DNA of 64,000 bases from Cellvibrionales bacterium (GTDB lineage Bacteria; Pseudomonadota; Gammaproteobacteria; Pseudomonadales; JAHEIH01). The notes beneath the pieces were generated by a model. The model saw only the letters and a program-made list of their open reading frames with translations, had not been told where the DNA came from and made no database searches. The translations under genes and the position numbers were made by a program. Shown piece after piece: positions 1 through 11,852 of this stretch. Position 1 is the stretch's first letter. Each line of letters starts with the position of its first letter. Location of the stretch: contig JAHEIH010000026.1 of NCBI GenBank assembly GCA_024639455.1, positions 242,987-306,986 on the forward strand, written 5' to 3'.

Positions 1-638
1 CGCGCGTTAACGCTGACTACGTTGAGCGTTTCACCAACGGTGAAGTGAAAGGTAAAACCGGTTCATTGACAGCTCTGCCTGTGATTGAAACTCAAGCGGG
101 TGACGTATCAGCTTTCGTACCGACCAACGTAATTTCTATTACTGACGGTCAGATCTTCTTGGAAGCCAGCATGTTCAACGCCGGTATTCGTCCTGCGATG
201 AACGCGGGTATCTCGGTTTCACGTGTAGGTGGTTCTGCACAAACCAAGATCATGAAGAAATTGTCTGGTGGTATTCGTACCGCACTGGCTCAGTACCGTG
301 AATTGGCAGCGTTCTCTCAGTTCGCTTCTGATTTGGACGAAGCCACTAAGGCACAGCTTAACCACGGTGAGCGTGTAACCGAGTTGATGAAACAAACTCA
401 GTATGCGCCACAAAACGTGGCACAAATGGGCTTGATGGTATTCTGCGCAAACGAAGGTCACTTGAACGATGTTGAAGTGAACAAGATCCAAGCGTTTGAA
501 TCTGCCCTGTTGGCTTTTGCTAAAGCTGAGTACAGCGACGTGATGGACGCCATCGCTCAAAGCGGTGACTGGAACGACGAGTACCAGGCTAAATTCAAAG
601 AAATGGTTGAGAAGTTTAAGGCAACTCAAACTTACTAA
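1..638 (+). CDS. atpA: ATP synthase F1 subunit alpha, C-terminal part (5' end outside window)
   Basis: The catalytic-hexamer alpha subunit of F1Fo ATP synthase, on the cytoplasmic face of the membrane. Only the last 211 codons are present; the frame is open from base 3 and ends in TAA. The visible part holds the end of the nucleotide-binding domain ([14 protein letters not shown], then a run with the conserved [12 protein letters not shown]) followed by the helical C-terminal domain. It is followed after 55 bases by atpG, the usual operon order. The identification is certain; only the start is missing. Confidence 0.97.
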   Translation, partial: RVNADYVERFTNGEVKGKTGSLTALPVIETQAGDVSAFVPTNVISITDGQIFLEASMFNAGIRPAMNAGISVSRVGGSAQTKIMKKLSGGIRTALAQYRELAAFSQFASDLDEATKAQLNHGERVTELMKQTQYAPQNVAQMGLMVFCANEGHLNDVEVNKIQAFESALLAFAKAEYSDVMDAIAQSGDWNDEYQAKFKEMVEKFKATQTY

Positions 639-693
639 ACCCGGGTGTGGGGCTTTGGCCCCACTCATTGAACCAAGAATTTAGGTAAAGAGC

Positions 694-1560
694 ATGGCAA
701 GCGGAAAAGAAATTCGTTCACAAATCTCCAGTATTCAAAGTACTCAGAAAATTACGAGTGCGATGGAGATGGTGGCTGCCAGTAAAATGCGTAAAGCTCA
801 GGACCGTATGCAATTGGGTAAACCTTACTCAAAAAGCATTCGTGCCGTTGTTGCCCACTTAGCGGGCGCAAACTCTGAGTACAAGCACGTTTACATGCAA
901 GAACGCAGTGAAGTGAAGCGCGTTGGCTTTATCGTGGTATCAACCGACCGTGGTTTGTGTGGCGGTTTGAACATTAACGTGTTCAAAGCGGCATTACGCG
1001 CCATGGCGGCCGAGAAAGAACTCGGCCACGAGATTGATATCTGCACCGTCGGTGCTAAAGCTGTCAGCTTCTTCAACAGCGTGGGTGGCAACGTTGTCGC
1101 TTCAGTTCGTGACCTGGGTGAAGCACCCGAGTTAGAGCAGCTGATCGGTAGTGTTAAAACCATGTTGGATGCGTTTGAAGACGGCACCATCGACAAGCTG
1201 TACTTGATGAGCAATGAGTTCATCAACACCATGACGCAAAAACCTGAGCAGTTGCAATTGTTGCCACTGTCGACGGGTGAAGATGAAGAGCAACACCACT
1301 TGTGGGACTTCATCTACGAGCCAAGTGCAGAAGAACTGCTAGATGGCCTTTTGCAGCGCTACATTGAGTCGCAAGTCTACCAAGCAGTGGTAGAAAACAT
1401 CGCCTGTGAGCAAGCCTCACGTATGTTGGCAATGAAGAATGCGACCGATAACGCGGGTGAGTTAATTGGCGAACTGCAGTTGATATACAACAAAGCGCGT
1501 CAAGCAGCTATTACTCAGGAATTGTCAGAGATTGTGGGTGGTGCGGCAGCGGTTTCATAA
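694..1560 (+). CDS. atpG: ATP synthase F1 subunit gamma
   Basis: The central rotor shaft of F1. The 288-residue length is normal for the family. The N-terminal helix starts [20 protein letters not shown] with the typical T[15 protein letters not shown] segment. The centre has the Rossmann-like part ([11 protein letters not shown]), and the C-terminal helix ([20 protein letters not shown], then QAAITQEL) is the part that turns inside the alpha/beta ring. It lies between atpA and atpD in the standard operon. The ATG at 694 gives the family's usual N-terminus. Confidence 0.97.
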   Translation: MASGKEIRSQISSIQSTQKITSAMEMVAASKMRKAQDRMQLGKPYSKSIRAVVAHLAGANSEYKHVYMQERSEVKRVGFIVVSTDRGLCGGLNINVFKAALRAMAAEKELGHEIDICTVGAKAVSFFNSVGGNVVASVRDLGEAPELEQLIGSVKTMLDAFEDGTIDKLYLMSNEFINTMTQKPEQLQLLPLSTGEDEEQHHLWDFIYEPSAEELLDGLLQRYIESQVYQAVVENIACEQASRMLAMKNATDNAGELIGELQLIYNKARQAAITQELSEIVGGAAAVS

Positions 1561-1593
1561 TCGCCCGATACCCACATTCTGAGAGAAGTTTGA

Positions 1594-3021
<1,428 letters not shown>

Positions 3022-3118
3022 GAGGTGCGTAAGCACCTCCCTAACTCAAGGATGAGTTAGGGATTCTAAGGACAGAGAGCGTGGTTTAACCACATCAATG
3101 ATTAAAGAGAGTAGTAGC

Positions 3119-3541
3119 ATGGCTATGACCTTACATTGCGATATCGTCAGTGCGGAAGAATCAATCTTCGCCGGCTTGGTGGAAATGTTAGTTGCCACGG
3201 GTAGCTTGGGTGATTTGGGCATTGCCTATGGTCACGCGCCTCTGCTGACGGGCCTGGAACCCGGTCCTGTTCGCGTTGTTAAACAAGACGGTAGCGAAGA
3301 AATTTTCTACGTGTCTGGCGGCTACCTGGTCGTCAAAAGCAACATTGTGACTGTTTTGGCTGATACCGCATTGCGCGCCGATGATATCGACGAAGCTAAA
3401 GCGGCCGAATCTCAGAAACAAGCACTGAGCGACATCACCAACCACAACGCCGATGTCGATTACTCGATGGCGGCGACCCGTCTGGCCGAAACCGCAGCTC
3501 AGCTGCGTACTTTGGCGCAGATTCGCAACAAGCGTGGCTAA
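3119..3541 (+). CDS. atpC: ATP synthase F1 subunit epsilon
   Basis: The small rotor subunit that couples gamma to the c-ring and can inhibit ATP hydrolysis. From ATG 3119 ([19 protein letters not shown]) it is 140 residues, the usual length. The N-terminal beta-sandwich includes [19 protein letters not shown]; the C-terminal part is two charged helices ending in [12 protein letters not shown]. An upstream in-frame ATG at 3098 would add seven residues not usual in the family. It is the last gene of the operon and is followed by a strong terminator. Confidence 0.95.
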   Translation: MAMTLHCDIVSAEESIFAGLVEMLVATGSLGDLGIAYGHAPLLTGLEPGPVRVVKQDGSEEIFYVSGGYLVVKSNIVTVLADTALRADDIDEAKAAESQKQALSDITNHNADVDYSMAATRLAETAAQLRTLAQIRNKRG

Positions 3542-3562
3542 TATCGGATTCACATCCGAATA

Positions 3563-3589
3563 AAAGGCAGCCTAGGCTGCCTTTTTTTT
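3563..3589 (+). terminator. Rho-independent terminator of the atp operon
   Basis: A perfect inverted repeat built on AAGGCAGCCTAGGCTGCCTT is followed directly by a run of T, 22 bases after the atpC stop. A smaller hairpin (TCGGATTCACATCCGA, 3544-3559) precedes it. It separates the atp operon from glmU. Confidence 0.9.
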
Positions 3590-3627
3590 GCTATATTGGT
3601 ACAACTTAGAAACATTTAGGGAAGAAT

Positions 3628-4992
3628 ATGCAGGTTGATATCGTTGTTCTCGCCGCTGGCAAAGGTACGCGTATGCGATCACAACTGCCCAAGGTACTTC
3701 ACCCCATAGCCGGCACACCGATGCTGCAGCATATCGTCAACACGGTAGCTGAATTGTCGCCTTTGGCTACGCATGTCGTGATTGGCCACGGCGCTGAAAA
3801 AGTACGTGAATCCGTGCTGGGCGAACACCTGTCATGGGTAGTTCAAGCAGAACAGCTAGGTACAGGCCACGCAGTGATGCAAGCATTACCGAATCTTCGT
3901 GGTGATATTGCCCTTGTGGTACTTGGCGATACCCCCCTCTTAAAAGCCAGTAGTTTAAAAGCGCTGCTAGATAGCGTTAATACCCAAAGCTATGGTCTTT
4001 TAACTGTTGAATCCGCTGACCCGACAGGGCTTGGACGGATCGTGCGTGATGCTAATGGTAATGTGCAGAAAATTGTCGAGCACAAAGATGCCACACCAGA
4101 GCAATTAGCGATAACTGAGACCAATACCGGTATCATGGCAATACCGCGTCAGCTGTTAGAAAAATGCTTGCCGATGTTGAGCTCGAATAATGCTCAAGGC
4201 GAATACTATTTAACGGACTTGATTGAATTGGCCATTGCTGAAGGCTTACAGATTGTGTCTGCCAAGGCAGGTAGTGAGATGGAAGTTCAAGGTGTAAACA
4301 ATCGAGTACAGTTAGCGACACTAGAGCGTGAATACCAGCGTCAACAAGCAGAAGCTGCGATGACAGCCGGCGCCAGTTTAGCAGATCCACAGCGATTCGA
4401 TGTACGCGGCTCATTATCTGTAGGTAACGATGTTTTTATCGATATCAATGCCGTGTTTCATGGCGAGTGTGTGTTGGGTGACAATGTCAGCATTGGTCCC
4501 AACTGTACCTTTTATAATGTTGTGATTGGCGATGGGGCAGAAATTTTAGCGAATACTGTAGTGGAAGATGCCCGTATCGATGCCCGTGCCACGGTAGGTC
4601 CTTTCGCACGTATACGCCCCGGAACCCATCTGGGTGAAGGTAGTAAAGTAGGTAATTTTGTCGAAACTAAGAAAACTTTGCTAGGAAAAGGCAGTAAGAT
4701 TAATCACCTTTCTTACGTGGGTGATGCCGAGGTCGGTGACGGTGTGAACATCGGTGCGGGCACAATTACGTGTAACTATGACGGTGTTAACAAACACAAA
4801 ACAGTGATGGGCGGCGGTGTTTTTATCGGTTCAAATTCAACGCTAGTGGCACCCATAGATATCGCCGCTGGGGCTTTTGTCGCGGCCGGTTCAACCGTGA
4901 CGAACAACGTTTCAGACAATCAGTTGGCGGTTGGACGCGCCAGACAACGCAATATTGACGGTTGGAACAAACCCACCAAGAAGGACAAATAA
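3628..4992 (+). CDS. glmU: Bifunctional GlmU: N-acetylglucosamine-1-phosphate uridyltransferase / glucosamine-1-phosphate acetyltransferase
   Basis: Makes UDP-GlcNAc, the precursor of peptidoglycan and LPS, from glucosamine-1-phosphate, acetyl-CoA and UTP in the cytoplasm. At 454 residues it has the full two-domain length. The N-terminal nucleotidyltransferase loop is [18 protein letters not shown] (about residues 8-25); from about residue 250 the left-handed beta-helix of hexapeptide repeats carries the acetyltransferase site ([30 protein letters not shown]). It is followed one base later by glmS, which makes its substrate precursor. Confidence 0.97.
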   Translation: MQVDIVVLAAGKGTRMRSQLPKVLHPIAGTPMLQHIVNTVAELSPLATHVVIGHGAEKVRESVLGEHLSWVVQAEQLGTGHAVMQALPNLRGDIALVVLGDTPLLKASSLKALLDSVNTQSYGLLTVESADPTGLGRIVRDANGNVQKIVEHKDATPEQLAITETNTGIMAIPRQLLEKCLPMLSSNNAQGEYYLTDLIELAIAEGLQIVSAKAGSEMEVQGVNNRVQLATLEREYQRQQAEAAMTAGASLADPQRFDVRGSLSVGNDVFIDINAVFHGECVLGDNVSIGPNCTFYNVVIGDGAEILANTVVEDARIDARATVGPFARIRPGTHLGEGSKVGNFVETKKTLLGKGSKINHLSYVGDAEVGDGVNIGAGTITCNYDGVNKHKTVMGGGVFIGSNSTLVAPIDIAAGAFVAAGSTVTNNVSDNQLAVGRARQRNIDGWNKPTKKDK

Positions 4993-4993
4993 T

Positions 4994-6826
4994 ATGTGTG
5001 GCATTGTAGGTGCAATTGCAGAACGTAACGTCGTAGAAATCCTGCTAGAGGGTTTACGCCGCTTGGAATATCGTGGTTATGACTCTGCCGGCGTGGCATT
5101 GTTGAATAACGATGGGGCTTACAACCGCGTCCGTCGAACGGGTAAGGTACAAGAGTTGGCCAGCGCCATTAACGACCAAAATGGTGTGGGTAATGTGGGT
5201 ATTGCCCATACGCGTTGGGCTACCCATGGCGGCGTTACTGAAAACAACGCCCACCCGCACGTCTCCAAAGATCGTATCAGCGTCGTTCATAACGGTATTA
5301 TCGAAAATTACCAAGATTTGCGCACTGAATTAAAAGCACAGGGCTATTCGATCGATACCGATACCGATACTGAAACCATTGCTCATACCGTACACAGCCT
5401 GTTACCAAGCACTGGCAGTTTATTGGCTGCGGTGCAAGGCTCCGTTAAGAAATTTCATGGCGCCTACGGTACGGTGGTGATGGATCGGGAAGATCCCTCA
5501 CGCTTAATCGTAGCGCGTTCAGGCAGCCCTCTTGTCATTGGTCTAGGTATCGGCGAAAACTTCATCGCTTCTGACCAAATGGCGTTGTTGCCGGTGACAC
5601 GCCGCTTCATCTATCTAGAAGAAGGTGATGTTGCTGAGATCACCCGCCGTAGCGTAACCATCTACAACGCTGCTGGCGAACAAGTAGAGCGTGATGTTGT
5701 CGAGTCTACCGTGTCACACGATGCGGGAGATAAAGGTGGCTACCGCCACTACATGCTAAAAGAAATCTACGAACAACCCACCGTTGTGCGCAACGCTTTG
5801 CAAGGTAGATTGGCAGATAACGGCGTTGTCGCCGGTATCTTCGGTGAAGGCGCTGAAGCATTGTTAGCGAATGTACAACACGTACAAATCATCGCCTGTG
5901 GTACGTCCTACCACGCGGGTATGACAGCTCGCTACTGGCTGGAACAATACGCCAATGTCAGCTGCAACGTGGAAATTGCCTCGGAATTCCGCTACCGCAA
6001 GTCAGTGGTCCACCCCAACAGCTTGTTAGTGACCATCTCACAATCGGGTGAAACGGCCGATACCTTGGCAGCTTTGCGCTTGGCCAAAGAACTTGGTTAC
6101 ATGTCTAGCCTAACGGTGTGCAACGTAGAAAGTTCTTCGCTGGTCCGCGAATCCGATATGGCTTTCATGACCCGTGCGGGCGCTGAAATCGGTGTGGCCT
6201 CCACTAAGGCGTTCACCACCCAGCTCACCGCATTTTTGATGCTGACACTGGCACTGGGCGAACACAACGGTATGACCGGCGAAGACAAACAGACCATCAT
6301 CGACGGGCTACACACCCTGCCAAGCAAGATCGAAGAAACGCTCAGTCTGGCAAAATCGATCGAAGATTTGGCTGAAGAGTTTAGCGACAAACATCACAGC
6401 TTATTTTTAGGCCGTGGTGAGCAATACCCCATCGCCATGGAGGGGGCACTGAAGCTGAAGGAAATTTCCTACATCCATGCCGAAGCCTATGCCTCGGGTG
6501 AGTTGAAGCACGGCCCCTTGGCATTGATCGACGACGAAATGCCGGTGATTGTGGTGGCACCAAACAACGAACTGTTGGAAAAACTCAAATCCAATGTCGA
6601 AGAAGTTCGCGCACGTGGCGGTATCATGTACGTGTTCGCCGATAGTAACGCTCAGTTCAGCAGCGATGAAACGATGCGCGTGGTGGCGGTGCCTCATTGT
6701 AACGACGCGATTGCGCCGATCGTGTACACCCTACCCTTGCAGTTATTGAGTTACTTCGTTGCGCTGATAAAAGGTACCGACGTTGATCAGCCTAGGAACT
6801 TGGCCAAGTCAGTAACGGTCGAATAA
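4994..6826 (+). CDS. glmS: Glutamine--fructose-6-phosphate aminotransferase (isomerizing)
   Basis: Forms glucosamine-6-phosphate from fructose-6-phosphate and glutamine, the entry step to UDP-GlcNAc. From ATG 4994 it is 610 residues with the nucleophilic Cys at position 2 after Met removal (MCGIVGAI), which fixes the start: an upstream frame extension overlapping glmU would bury this cysteine. The N-terminal glutaminase domain has RGYDSAGVA and [10 protein letters not shown]; two SIS sugar-isomerase domains follow ([20 protein letters not shown]), and the C-terminus [13 protein letters not shown] is the conserved GlmS tail. The gap to glmU is one base, so the two are translationally linked. 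Confidence 0.97.
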   Translation: MCGIVGAIAERNVVEILLEGLRRLEYRGYDSAGVALLNNDGAYNRVRRTGKVQELASAINDQNGVGNVGIAHTRWATHGGVTENNAHPHVSKDRISVVHNGIIENYQDLRTELKAQGYSIDTDTDTETIAHTVHSLLPSTGSLLAAVQGSVKKFHGAYGTVVMDREDPSRLIVARSGSPLVIGLGIGENFIASDQMALLPVTRRFIYLEEGDVAEITRRSVTIYNAAGEQVERDVVESTVSHDAGDKGGYRHYMLKEIYEQPTVVRNALQGRLADNGVVAGIFGEGAEALLANVQHVQIIACGTSYHAGMTARYWLEQYANVSCNVEIASEFRYRKSVVHPNSLLVTISQSGETADTLAALRLAKELGYMSSLTVCNVESSSLVRESDMAFMTRAGAEIGVASTKAFTTQLTAFLMLTLALGEHNGMTGEDKQTIIDGLHTLPSKIEETLSLAKSIEDLAEEFSDKHHSLFLGRGEQYPIAMEGALKLKEISYIHAEAYASGELKHGPLALIDDEMPVIVVAPNNELLEKLKSNVEEVRARGGIMYVFADSNAQFSSDETMRVVAVPHCNDAIAPIVYTLPLQLLSYFVALIKGTDVDQPRNLAKSVTVE

Positions 6827-6837
6827 ATTAAGTCGCG

Positions 6838-6861
6838 AACGGGGTAAATAATTACCCCGTT
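6838..6861 (+). terminator. Hairpin downstream of glmS (possible terminator)
   Basis: A perfect 10-bp stem (AACGGGGTAA pairing with TTACCCCGTT) with a four-base ATAA loop starts 11 bases after the glmS stop. No T-run follows, so it could be a terminator of a weak kind or an mRNA 3'-end stabiliser. Confidence 0.5.
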
Positions 6862-6926
6862 ACACTTGCGTAACATGGATGTTGAACTAGTCTTTCTAGG
6901 CTAGAAAAATGTGACGAGGATGTCCT

Positions 6927-7226
6927 ATGAGCCCAGTATCTCAAATTGAAGTCGACGACTTTTTACTTCGCCACCCTGGTTGGCGTATGGAAAATAAAGC
7001 GCTTCGCAGCGAATTTACTTTTATCGATTTCAAGCAAGCTAACGCGTTCATCGATGTAATGGCAGAAGAAGCGGTGTCGATGGATCACCATCCAGAGTGG
7101 CGCAATCGTAAAAACAAGGTCGATGTCGCATTGATCACGCCCAACCTGCAAACTGTCTCTACTCTCGATTTGGCGATGGCTAAGAGTATGGAATACAACT
7201 ACGAGCTCATTCGAGATTTATCTTAG
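6927..7226 (+). CDS. phhB: 4a-hydroxytetrahydrobiopterin dehydratase (pterin-4-alpha-carbinolamine dehydratase)
   Basis: Dehydrates the carbinolamine formed by phenylalanine hydroxylase so the pterin cofactor can be recycled. The 99-residue length fits. The active-site signature is MDHHPEWRN in the middle of the protein, after the helix FIDVMAEEAV. No phenylalanine hydroxylase is next to it. Its last 20 bases overlap the end of the convergent gene on the other strand. Confidence 0.88.
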   Translation: MSPVSQIEVDDFLLRHPGWRMENKALRSEFTFIDFKQANAFIDVMAEEAVSMDHHPEWRNRKNKVDVALITPNLQTVSTLDLAMAKSMEYNYELIRDLS

Positions 7227-7695
7227 CCTCTTTACGGTGAGCTTGAAAATATACCGTTTTGAGTTCACCTAAGCCTTCAATGTTCACCATGTTCTCTTGG
7301 CCAGGCCAAATATCAAGCAGCGCTTGATGGCGAAGTATCATCTGCTCCCCGCTAGGCGGCGCTCCCTCTTGGTAAACCCAAATAAAATTGCGTTCGATTT
7401 CCACGCCAACATAGCGTAAAGGTAGGTTTTTACCGCTGCTTTGTTGAATTGCAAACCGAGCTATCACATAGTCGGCAAAGCGCTGCTGGGTGGTAGGGTC
7501 GGCGATGATGTCGGCCTTGCTGTCAAACAATTGTTGCACCGCGTGCTCGGCGTCGTGTAGCCAAAAACGGTGCGCCACCTCGAGCATACCTGTACGGGGA
7601 TTCAATAGTATCTGGCTAAAGGCCGCTTTTTGTTGGTGGGCAAAAAGTGGCGCTGCAAAGATCAGCGCCAAGAGGGGAATAAGTAAACGGCGCAA
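7207..7695 (-). CDS. DUF6702-like exported protein
   Basis: A 162-residue protein with a Sec signal (MRRLLIPLLALIFAAPLFAH). The mature part (FSQILLNPRTGMLEVAHRFWLHDAEHAV, written in two blocks: FSQILLNPRTGMLEVAHRF, WLHDAEHAV) has the style of the DUF6702 family, small periplasmic proteins of unknown function. It starts three bases after the stop of the upstream M1-type peptidase gene, so the two form an operon and may work on the same substrate. The 3' end overlaps phhB on the opposite strand. I recognise the family only by resemblance. Confidence 0.65.
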   Translation of the reverse strand: MRRLLIPLLALIFAAPLFAHQQKAAFSQILLNPRTGMLEVAHRFWLHDAEHAVQQLFDSKADIIADPTTQQRFADYVIARFAIQQSSGKNLPLRYVGVEIERNFIWVYQEGAPPSGEQMILRHQALLDIWPGQENMVNIEGLGELKTVYFQAHRKEAKINLE

Positions 7696-7698
7696 GGA

Positions 7699-10116
7699 TT
7701 ATTCCTCGTCGGTTTTCAGTTCGGTCTTGCTGTCCTGCATAATGTCGCGCCACACTTTAGTACTGCGTGAAGGGCGCTTGTACTTAAAGGCTTCTAAGCG
7801 CGAAGGTTGAATCACACGTGGGAAGTGGTTGTTATCCACATTGATGTCGGCGGTTTCCCAGTGGGGGTCAATTTCCAGTGATACCAACGCTTTCTCCGTT
7901 ACCCACATTTTTTTCACCGCTTTGGGGCTACGACGCCATATTTCAGCGGGGATGTTGACGTCTTCAACACTACCGTCGGCATAGGTTAAGCGAAGCAAAA
8001 TGGGCATCACCAAGCCGCCGTGGTTGCTGAATTCAAATACGTAGTAATGCTGGTCTTCTTTAACGGCGCGCTCTAGCGCTTCGCGCTCCCAAAGTTTGAG
8101 CCCTTCCAGCATTTCACGGTAAGCGTTGCGTTCTTTATTGGTCACGGTAAAGCGGTCGTTGTCGTCGTAGAAATCGCGCACGTCTTGGTTCTCATTCACC
8201 CATGTGTCGCGTTTTTCGGCGCGGTTGTTGAGGTAGAACTTGGGCGTTGGCTTGTCATTCTCAAATTCGCGCTCACGAGCGAAGTCGATATCGGGATCAA
8301 GGGTGTCTAAACGTAACTGGGTGACGTTATCGATGCTGATATCGACGTGGTCGGTGGTGTAAAACCAGCCGCGCCAGAACCAATCCAAATCTACCCCCGA
8401 GGCCTCTTCCATGGTGCGGAAAAAGTCAGCCGGCGTAGGGCGTTTAAACTTCCAGCGCTGGGCAAATTCTTTGAAGGCAAAGTCGAACAACTCACGGCCG
8501 AGGATAACTTCTCGCAGTATATTCAGCGCTACGGTGGGCTTGCTGTAGGCGTTGGGCCCGAGATTAAGCACGCTATCAGACTGGGTCATGATAGGCACCT
8601 GGTTGGTTGACTTCATGTAGCCAACGATATCGCGAGCTTCAACACCCCAGGGCATATCCTCATCCCACTCGCGACAAGCCACAGCGTCTAAAAAGCTATT
8701 TAAGCCTTCATCCATCCATGTCCACTGACGCTCATCAGAGTTAACGATCATGGGGAAGTAGATGTGGCCGATCTCATGGATAACCACGCCAATCAGGAAG
8801 CGTTTTTCCCCCTGGGTATAAGTACGTGTACCATCATCACGCAACTCGGTGCGTGGACCATTGAAGGTAATCATAGGGTACTCCATACCGCCGACAGGGC
8901 CGTTGACGGATTGAGCGACCGGGTAGGGATAGTCAAACGAAAAGCGCGAGTAAACTTCCATGGTATGAATAACAGCTTCGGTGGAATATTTTTTCCACAA
9001 GTCACCGCCTTCTTTAGGGTAGAAGCTCATTGCCATAATGGTATCGTCGCCTTGCTTATAGCCTTTGGCATCCCACATGAACTTGCGCGAGGAAGCCCAG
9101 GCAAAATCGCGGACATTGTCGGCTTTAAAGCGCCAGGTCTTCCGCTTGTTAGTACCTTCTTTCTCGTTTTCTAGCGCTTCTTCCTCGGTTACCACAAACA
9201 ACGGGCGCGTGGCGCTGCGCGCTTGTTCTAGTCGCTGGCGCTGGGTTTTACTCAGGATTTTCTCTGCATTTTGAAGAACGCCGGTAGATGACACGATATG
9301 GTCAGCGGGCACATCGAGTGACACGTCGTAATTACCGAACTCCAAGGTGAACTCGCCGCGACCTAAAAACTCTTTGTTGGTCCAGGCTTCATAGTCTGTG
9401 TAGGCGTGTAGGCGCGGAAACCACTGCGCCAATAGGAAAATGTCGTTACCGCCTTCACGCGCGTCATTGGGGAAGTGCTCATAGCCACTGCGCGCCCATA
9501 CAGCATCTTCTTCCACGATATTGTAGGCGTATGACAGCGTAAATTCGGTTTTCTGACCGGGTTTTAATGGCGCAGCGAGATCGATGCGCATATTGGTGCC
9601 AACAATGATGTGACGCAGTGTTTTACCGCGGCTATCGGTGACTTTGCCGATATTGTAGCCAAGTTCGTTATCGGTCATAAATTGCTGACGGCGCAGCTCT
9701 TCAAAGCTTAACTTAGCAGGCTCGTTGCCTTTGGCTTCGCGCGTTACCGGGCCGCGGCGACCAATGCCAGCAAAACTATTGGTGAGCTCAGACATCGAAT
9801 CATTTTTAAAAATGTTTTGATCTAATTGCAGCCACAAATATTTAAGCGTATCGGGTGAATTGTTGTGGTAAGTCACGCGTTGTTCAGCGGTGAGGCGGCG
9901 TTTGTCTTCGTCTAACCGGGCTTCAATGACGTAATCGACCTGTTGCTGCCAATACTGGTAGCCAGGTTCGCCGGCGGCATTACGGTAAACGTTGGGCGTT
10001 GGTAGAACTTCATCAAGCTGACGGAATTTGTCGACAAAATCACCCTTGCTCTGCACCACTTGTGCCTGCGCGGTGGTGGTTAAAAACAATCCTAGTACAA
10101 CAGCTAACATTCTCAC
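7699..10116 (-). CDS. Secreted M1-family zinc metallopeptidase
   Basis: A gluzincin peptidase, exported by a short signal (MLAVVLGLFLTTTAQAQ). With the GTG start at 10116 it is 805 residues. The zinc motif is HEIGH at 447-451, followed after exactly 18 residues by E470 in WMDEGLNSF, the M1 signature; an exopeptidase-type GGMEYP segment lies before it. The GTG start is chosen because a GGAGGG ribosome site lies six bases upstream; the alternative ATG at 10110 is two codons inside, and starting further upstream would put a basic stretch before the signal peptide. It is likely co-transcribed with the small DUF6702-like gene. Substrate unknown. Confidence 0.88.
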   Translation of the reverse strand: MRMLAVVLGLFLTTTAQAQVVQSKGDFVDKFRQLDEVLPTPNVYRNAAGEPGYQYWQQQVDYVIEARLDEDKRRLTAEQRVTYHNNSPDTLKYLWLQLDQNIFKNDSMSELTNSFAGIGRRGPVTREAKGNEPAKLSFEELRRQQFMTDNELGYNIGKVTDSRGKTLRHIIVGTNMRIDLAAPLKPGQKTEFTLSYAYNIVEEDAVWARSGYEHFPNDAREGGNDIFLLAQWFPRLHAYTDYEAWTNKEFLGRGEFTLEFGNYDVSLDVPADHIVSSTGVLQNAEKILSKTQRQRLEQARSATRPLFVVTEEEALENEKEGTNKRKTWRFKADNVRDFAWASSRKFMWDAKGYKQGDDTIMAMSFYPKEGGDLWKKYSTEAVIHTMEVYSRFSFDYPYPVAQSVNGPVGGMEYPMITFNGPRTELRDDGTRTYTQGEKRFLIGVVIHEIGHIYFPMIVNSDERQWTWMDEGLNSFLDAVACREWDEDMPWGVEARDIVGYMKSTNQVPIMTQSDSVLNLGPNAYSKPTVALNILREVILGRELFDFAFKEFAQRWKFKRPTPADFFRTMEEASGVDLDWFWRGWFYTTDHVDISIDNVTQLRLDTLDPDIDFAREREFENDKPTPKFYLNNRAEKRDTWVNENQDVRDFYDDNDRFTVTNKERNAYREMLEGLKLWEREALERAVKEDQHYYVFEFSNHGGLVMPILLRLTYADGSVEDVNIPAEIWRRSPKAVKKMWVTEKALVSLEIDPHWETADINVDNNHFPRVIQPSRLEAFKYKRPSRSTKVWRDIMQDSKTELKTDEE

Positions 10117-10258
10117 GGCGAACCCTCCAAAGTAAGTGCGAAATTTTATCAGACTGAAGCGCTTTGCCGAGGTTGTACGACGCCAATACATCGACCAAAG
10201 GCTTAAGGACTTCTTAATGATAAGCCGTTAAAATATGGCCTTTATTGAAGGACTAGTC

Positions 10259-11842
10259 ATGACCACAACACGCATTATATTTTTGGCATCGCTGTTTTTA
10301 ATGCTGGCGGGTAATGCTGGTTTATACCATGCGGTCACTGACGTTTACCCCATCAATAAGAGTAATCTTCCTTTTTTAATATCCTTGTTTGTGGTGTTTT
10401 GGGCAGTCAATGTGTTGTTGCTCAGTTTGGTGTGTTTCCGTGCTACCTTGAAATGGCTGTTGCCAATCATCTTTGTCTGCAGCTCGCAGGCCGCCTACTT
10501 CATGGATACTTACAACGTGGTGATCGACGACACCATGTTGGAAAACGCCATGGCCACCGATACCGCTGAAACACTGGACCTATTGAGTCTGCAGCAGTTG
10601 CTGTATTTCTTGTTTATTGGTGCGCTGCCCTCTTGGCTCATTTACAAACTGCCATTGGCGGATGTGAGTTGGCGCCGTGCGGCTTTGCAAAGGGTGGGTT
10701 TGTTGGTTGGCGCGATTGCGGTAATAGCGCTGTGTGTGGTCAGTTTAAGCAGTTACTACGCGTCGTTTTTGCGTGAACACAAACAGCTACGCTTTTACGC
10801 CAACCCAAGCTACTACATCTATTCCGTGGGTCGCTTAGTTAAAAATAAGGTCGATGTCACCGACCGAACCCTAAAACCGCGCGGCGAAGACGCCACTGTG
10901 GTTAGCCATTCAAAACGTCGGTTAATGGTGGTTATCGTCGGTGAGACACTGCGCAGCGATCACTTTGGACTGAACGGTTATGAGCGCCAAACCACTCCCC
11001 TGCTGGCAACTCGAGATGATATCTACAGCTTTAAAGACGTATGGGCATGCGGCACGTCAACCGCCTTTGCGTTACCTTGTATGTTCGCCATAGAAGGCAT
11101 GGAGGAGTACGATCGCGAAGAAGCGCGCTACATTGAAAATGTGTTGGATATCGCCCACCGCGCGGGTGTTAAGGTGGTGTGGATCGATAATAACTCTGAC
11201 TCTAAAGGCGTCGCTGACCGAGTAGATTTTATCGATTACAAAAATCCCACCAATAATCCCTGGTGTGAGGATGAGTGCCGCGATGAAGGCATGTGGCAGG
11301 GCCTGCGCGATGTGGTAGATCAAACGACAAGAGGTGATGTTTTGGTGGTGTTACACCAGATGGGTAATCACGGCCCCGCTTACTATCGCCGCTACCCCGA
11401 ACGCTTTGGGGTATACAGCCCGGTGTGCGAAACCAACCAGTTAGAGCAGTGCCCTCGAGAGAACATTGTTAACGCCTACGACAACATCGTGCATTACACC
11501 GACTACTTTATCGATGGGGTGATCAATGTGTTGGATGAATACTCGGCCCAATTCGACAGCGCCTTATTATACGTAAGTGACCACGGCGAATCGCTGGGTG
11601 AGAACAACTTGTATTTGCATGGCCTGCCCTACGCTTTTGCGCCCGATGAGCAGAAAAAAGTCCCTATGCTCATGTGGTTGAATGAAGGCTTAACACAGCG
11701 TGTGAATACCCAGGCGTTGCAGCAACGCATGGACGCGCGCCTCAGCCATGATGTCATTTCCCACACGCTCATGAGCTTACTAGCTATCGAGACATCGGTT
11801 TATCGCGCTGAGTGGGACTTAATGAGTGCCCAGGGTGAATAG
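10259..11842 (+). CDS. eptA: Lipid A phosphoethanolamine transferase (EptA-like)
   Basis: Transfers phosphoethanolamine from phosphatidylethanolamine to lipid A on the periplasmic face of the inner membrane, lowering surface charge. 527 residues from ATG 10259, which follows a GAAGGA ribosome site. About five membrane helices fill the first 180 residues; the periplasmic sulfatase-like domain carries VGETLRSDHFGLNGY with the metal-binding Glu, the Thr-rich nucleophile region CGTSTAFALPCMF, HQMGNHGPAYYRRYP, and the metal pair in SDHGESLGENNLYLHG. The family gives polymyxin tolerance in some bacteria, but many carry it as a core gene. The next gene is a PAP2 phosphatase. Confidence 0.92.
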   Translation: MTTTRIIFLASLFLMLAGNAGLYHAVTDVYPINKSNLPFLISLFVVFWAVNVLLLSLVCFRATLKWLLPIIFVCSSQAAYFMDTYNVVIDDTMLENAMATDTAETLDLLSLQQLLYFLFIGALPSWLIYKLPLADVSWRRAALQRVGLLVGAIAVIALCVVSLSSYYASFLREHKQLRFYANPSYYIYSVGRLVKNKVDVTDRTLKPRGEDATVVSHSKRRLMVVIVGETLRSDHFGLNGYERQTTPLLATRDDIYSFKDVWACGTSTAFALPCMFAIEGMEEYDREEARYIENVLDIAHRAGVKVVWIDNNSDSKGVADRVDFIDYKNPTNNPWCEDECRDEGMWQGLRDVVDQTTRGDVLVVLHQMGNHGPAYYRRYPERFGVYSPVCETNQLEQCPRENIVNAYDNIVHYTDYFIDGVINVLDEYSAQFDSALLYVSDHGESLGENNLYLHGLPYAFAPDEQKKVPMLMWLNEGLTQRVNTQALQQRMDARLSHDVISHTLMSLLAIETSVYRAEWDLMSAQGE

Positions 11843-11852
11843 TTTGCCGGCC

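Noticed and set aside
7832-7840. Another perfect DnaA box inside the M1 peptidase gene
   Set aside because: A single nine-base match in 64 kb is within chance, and it lies in coding sequence.
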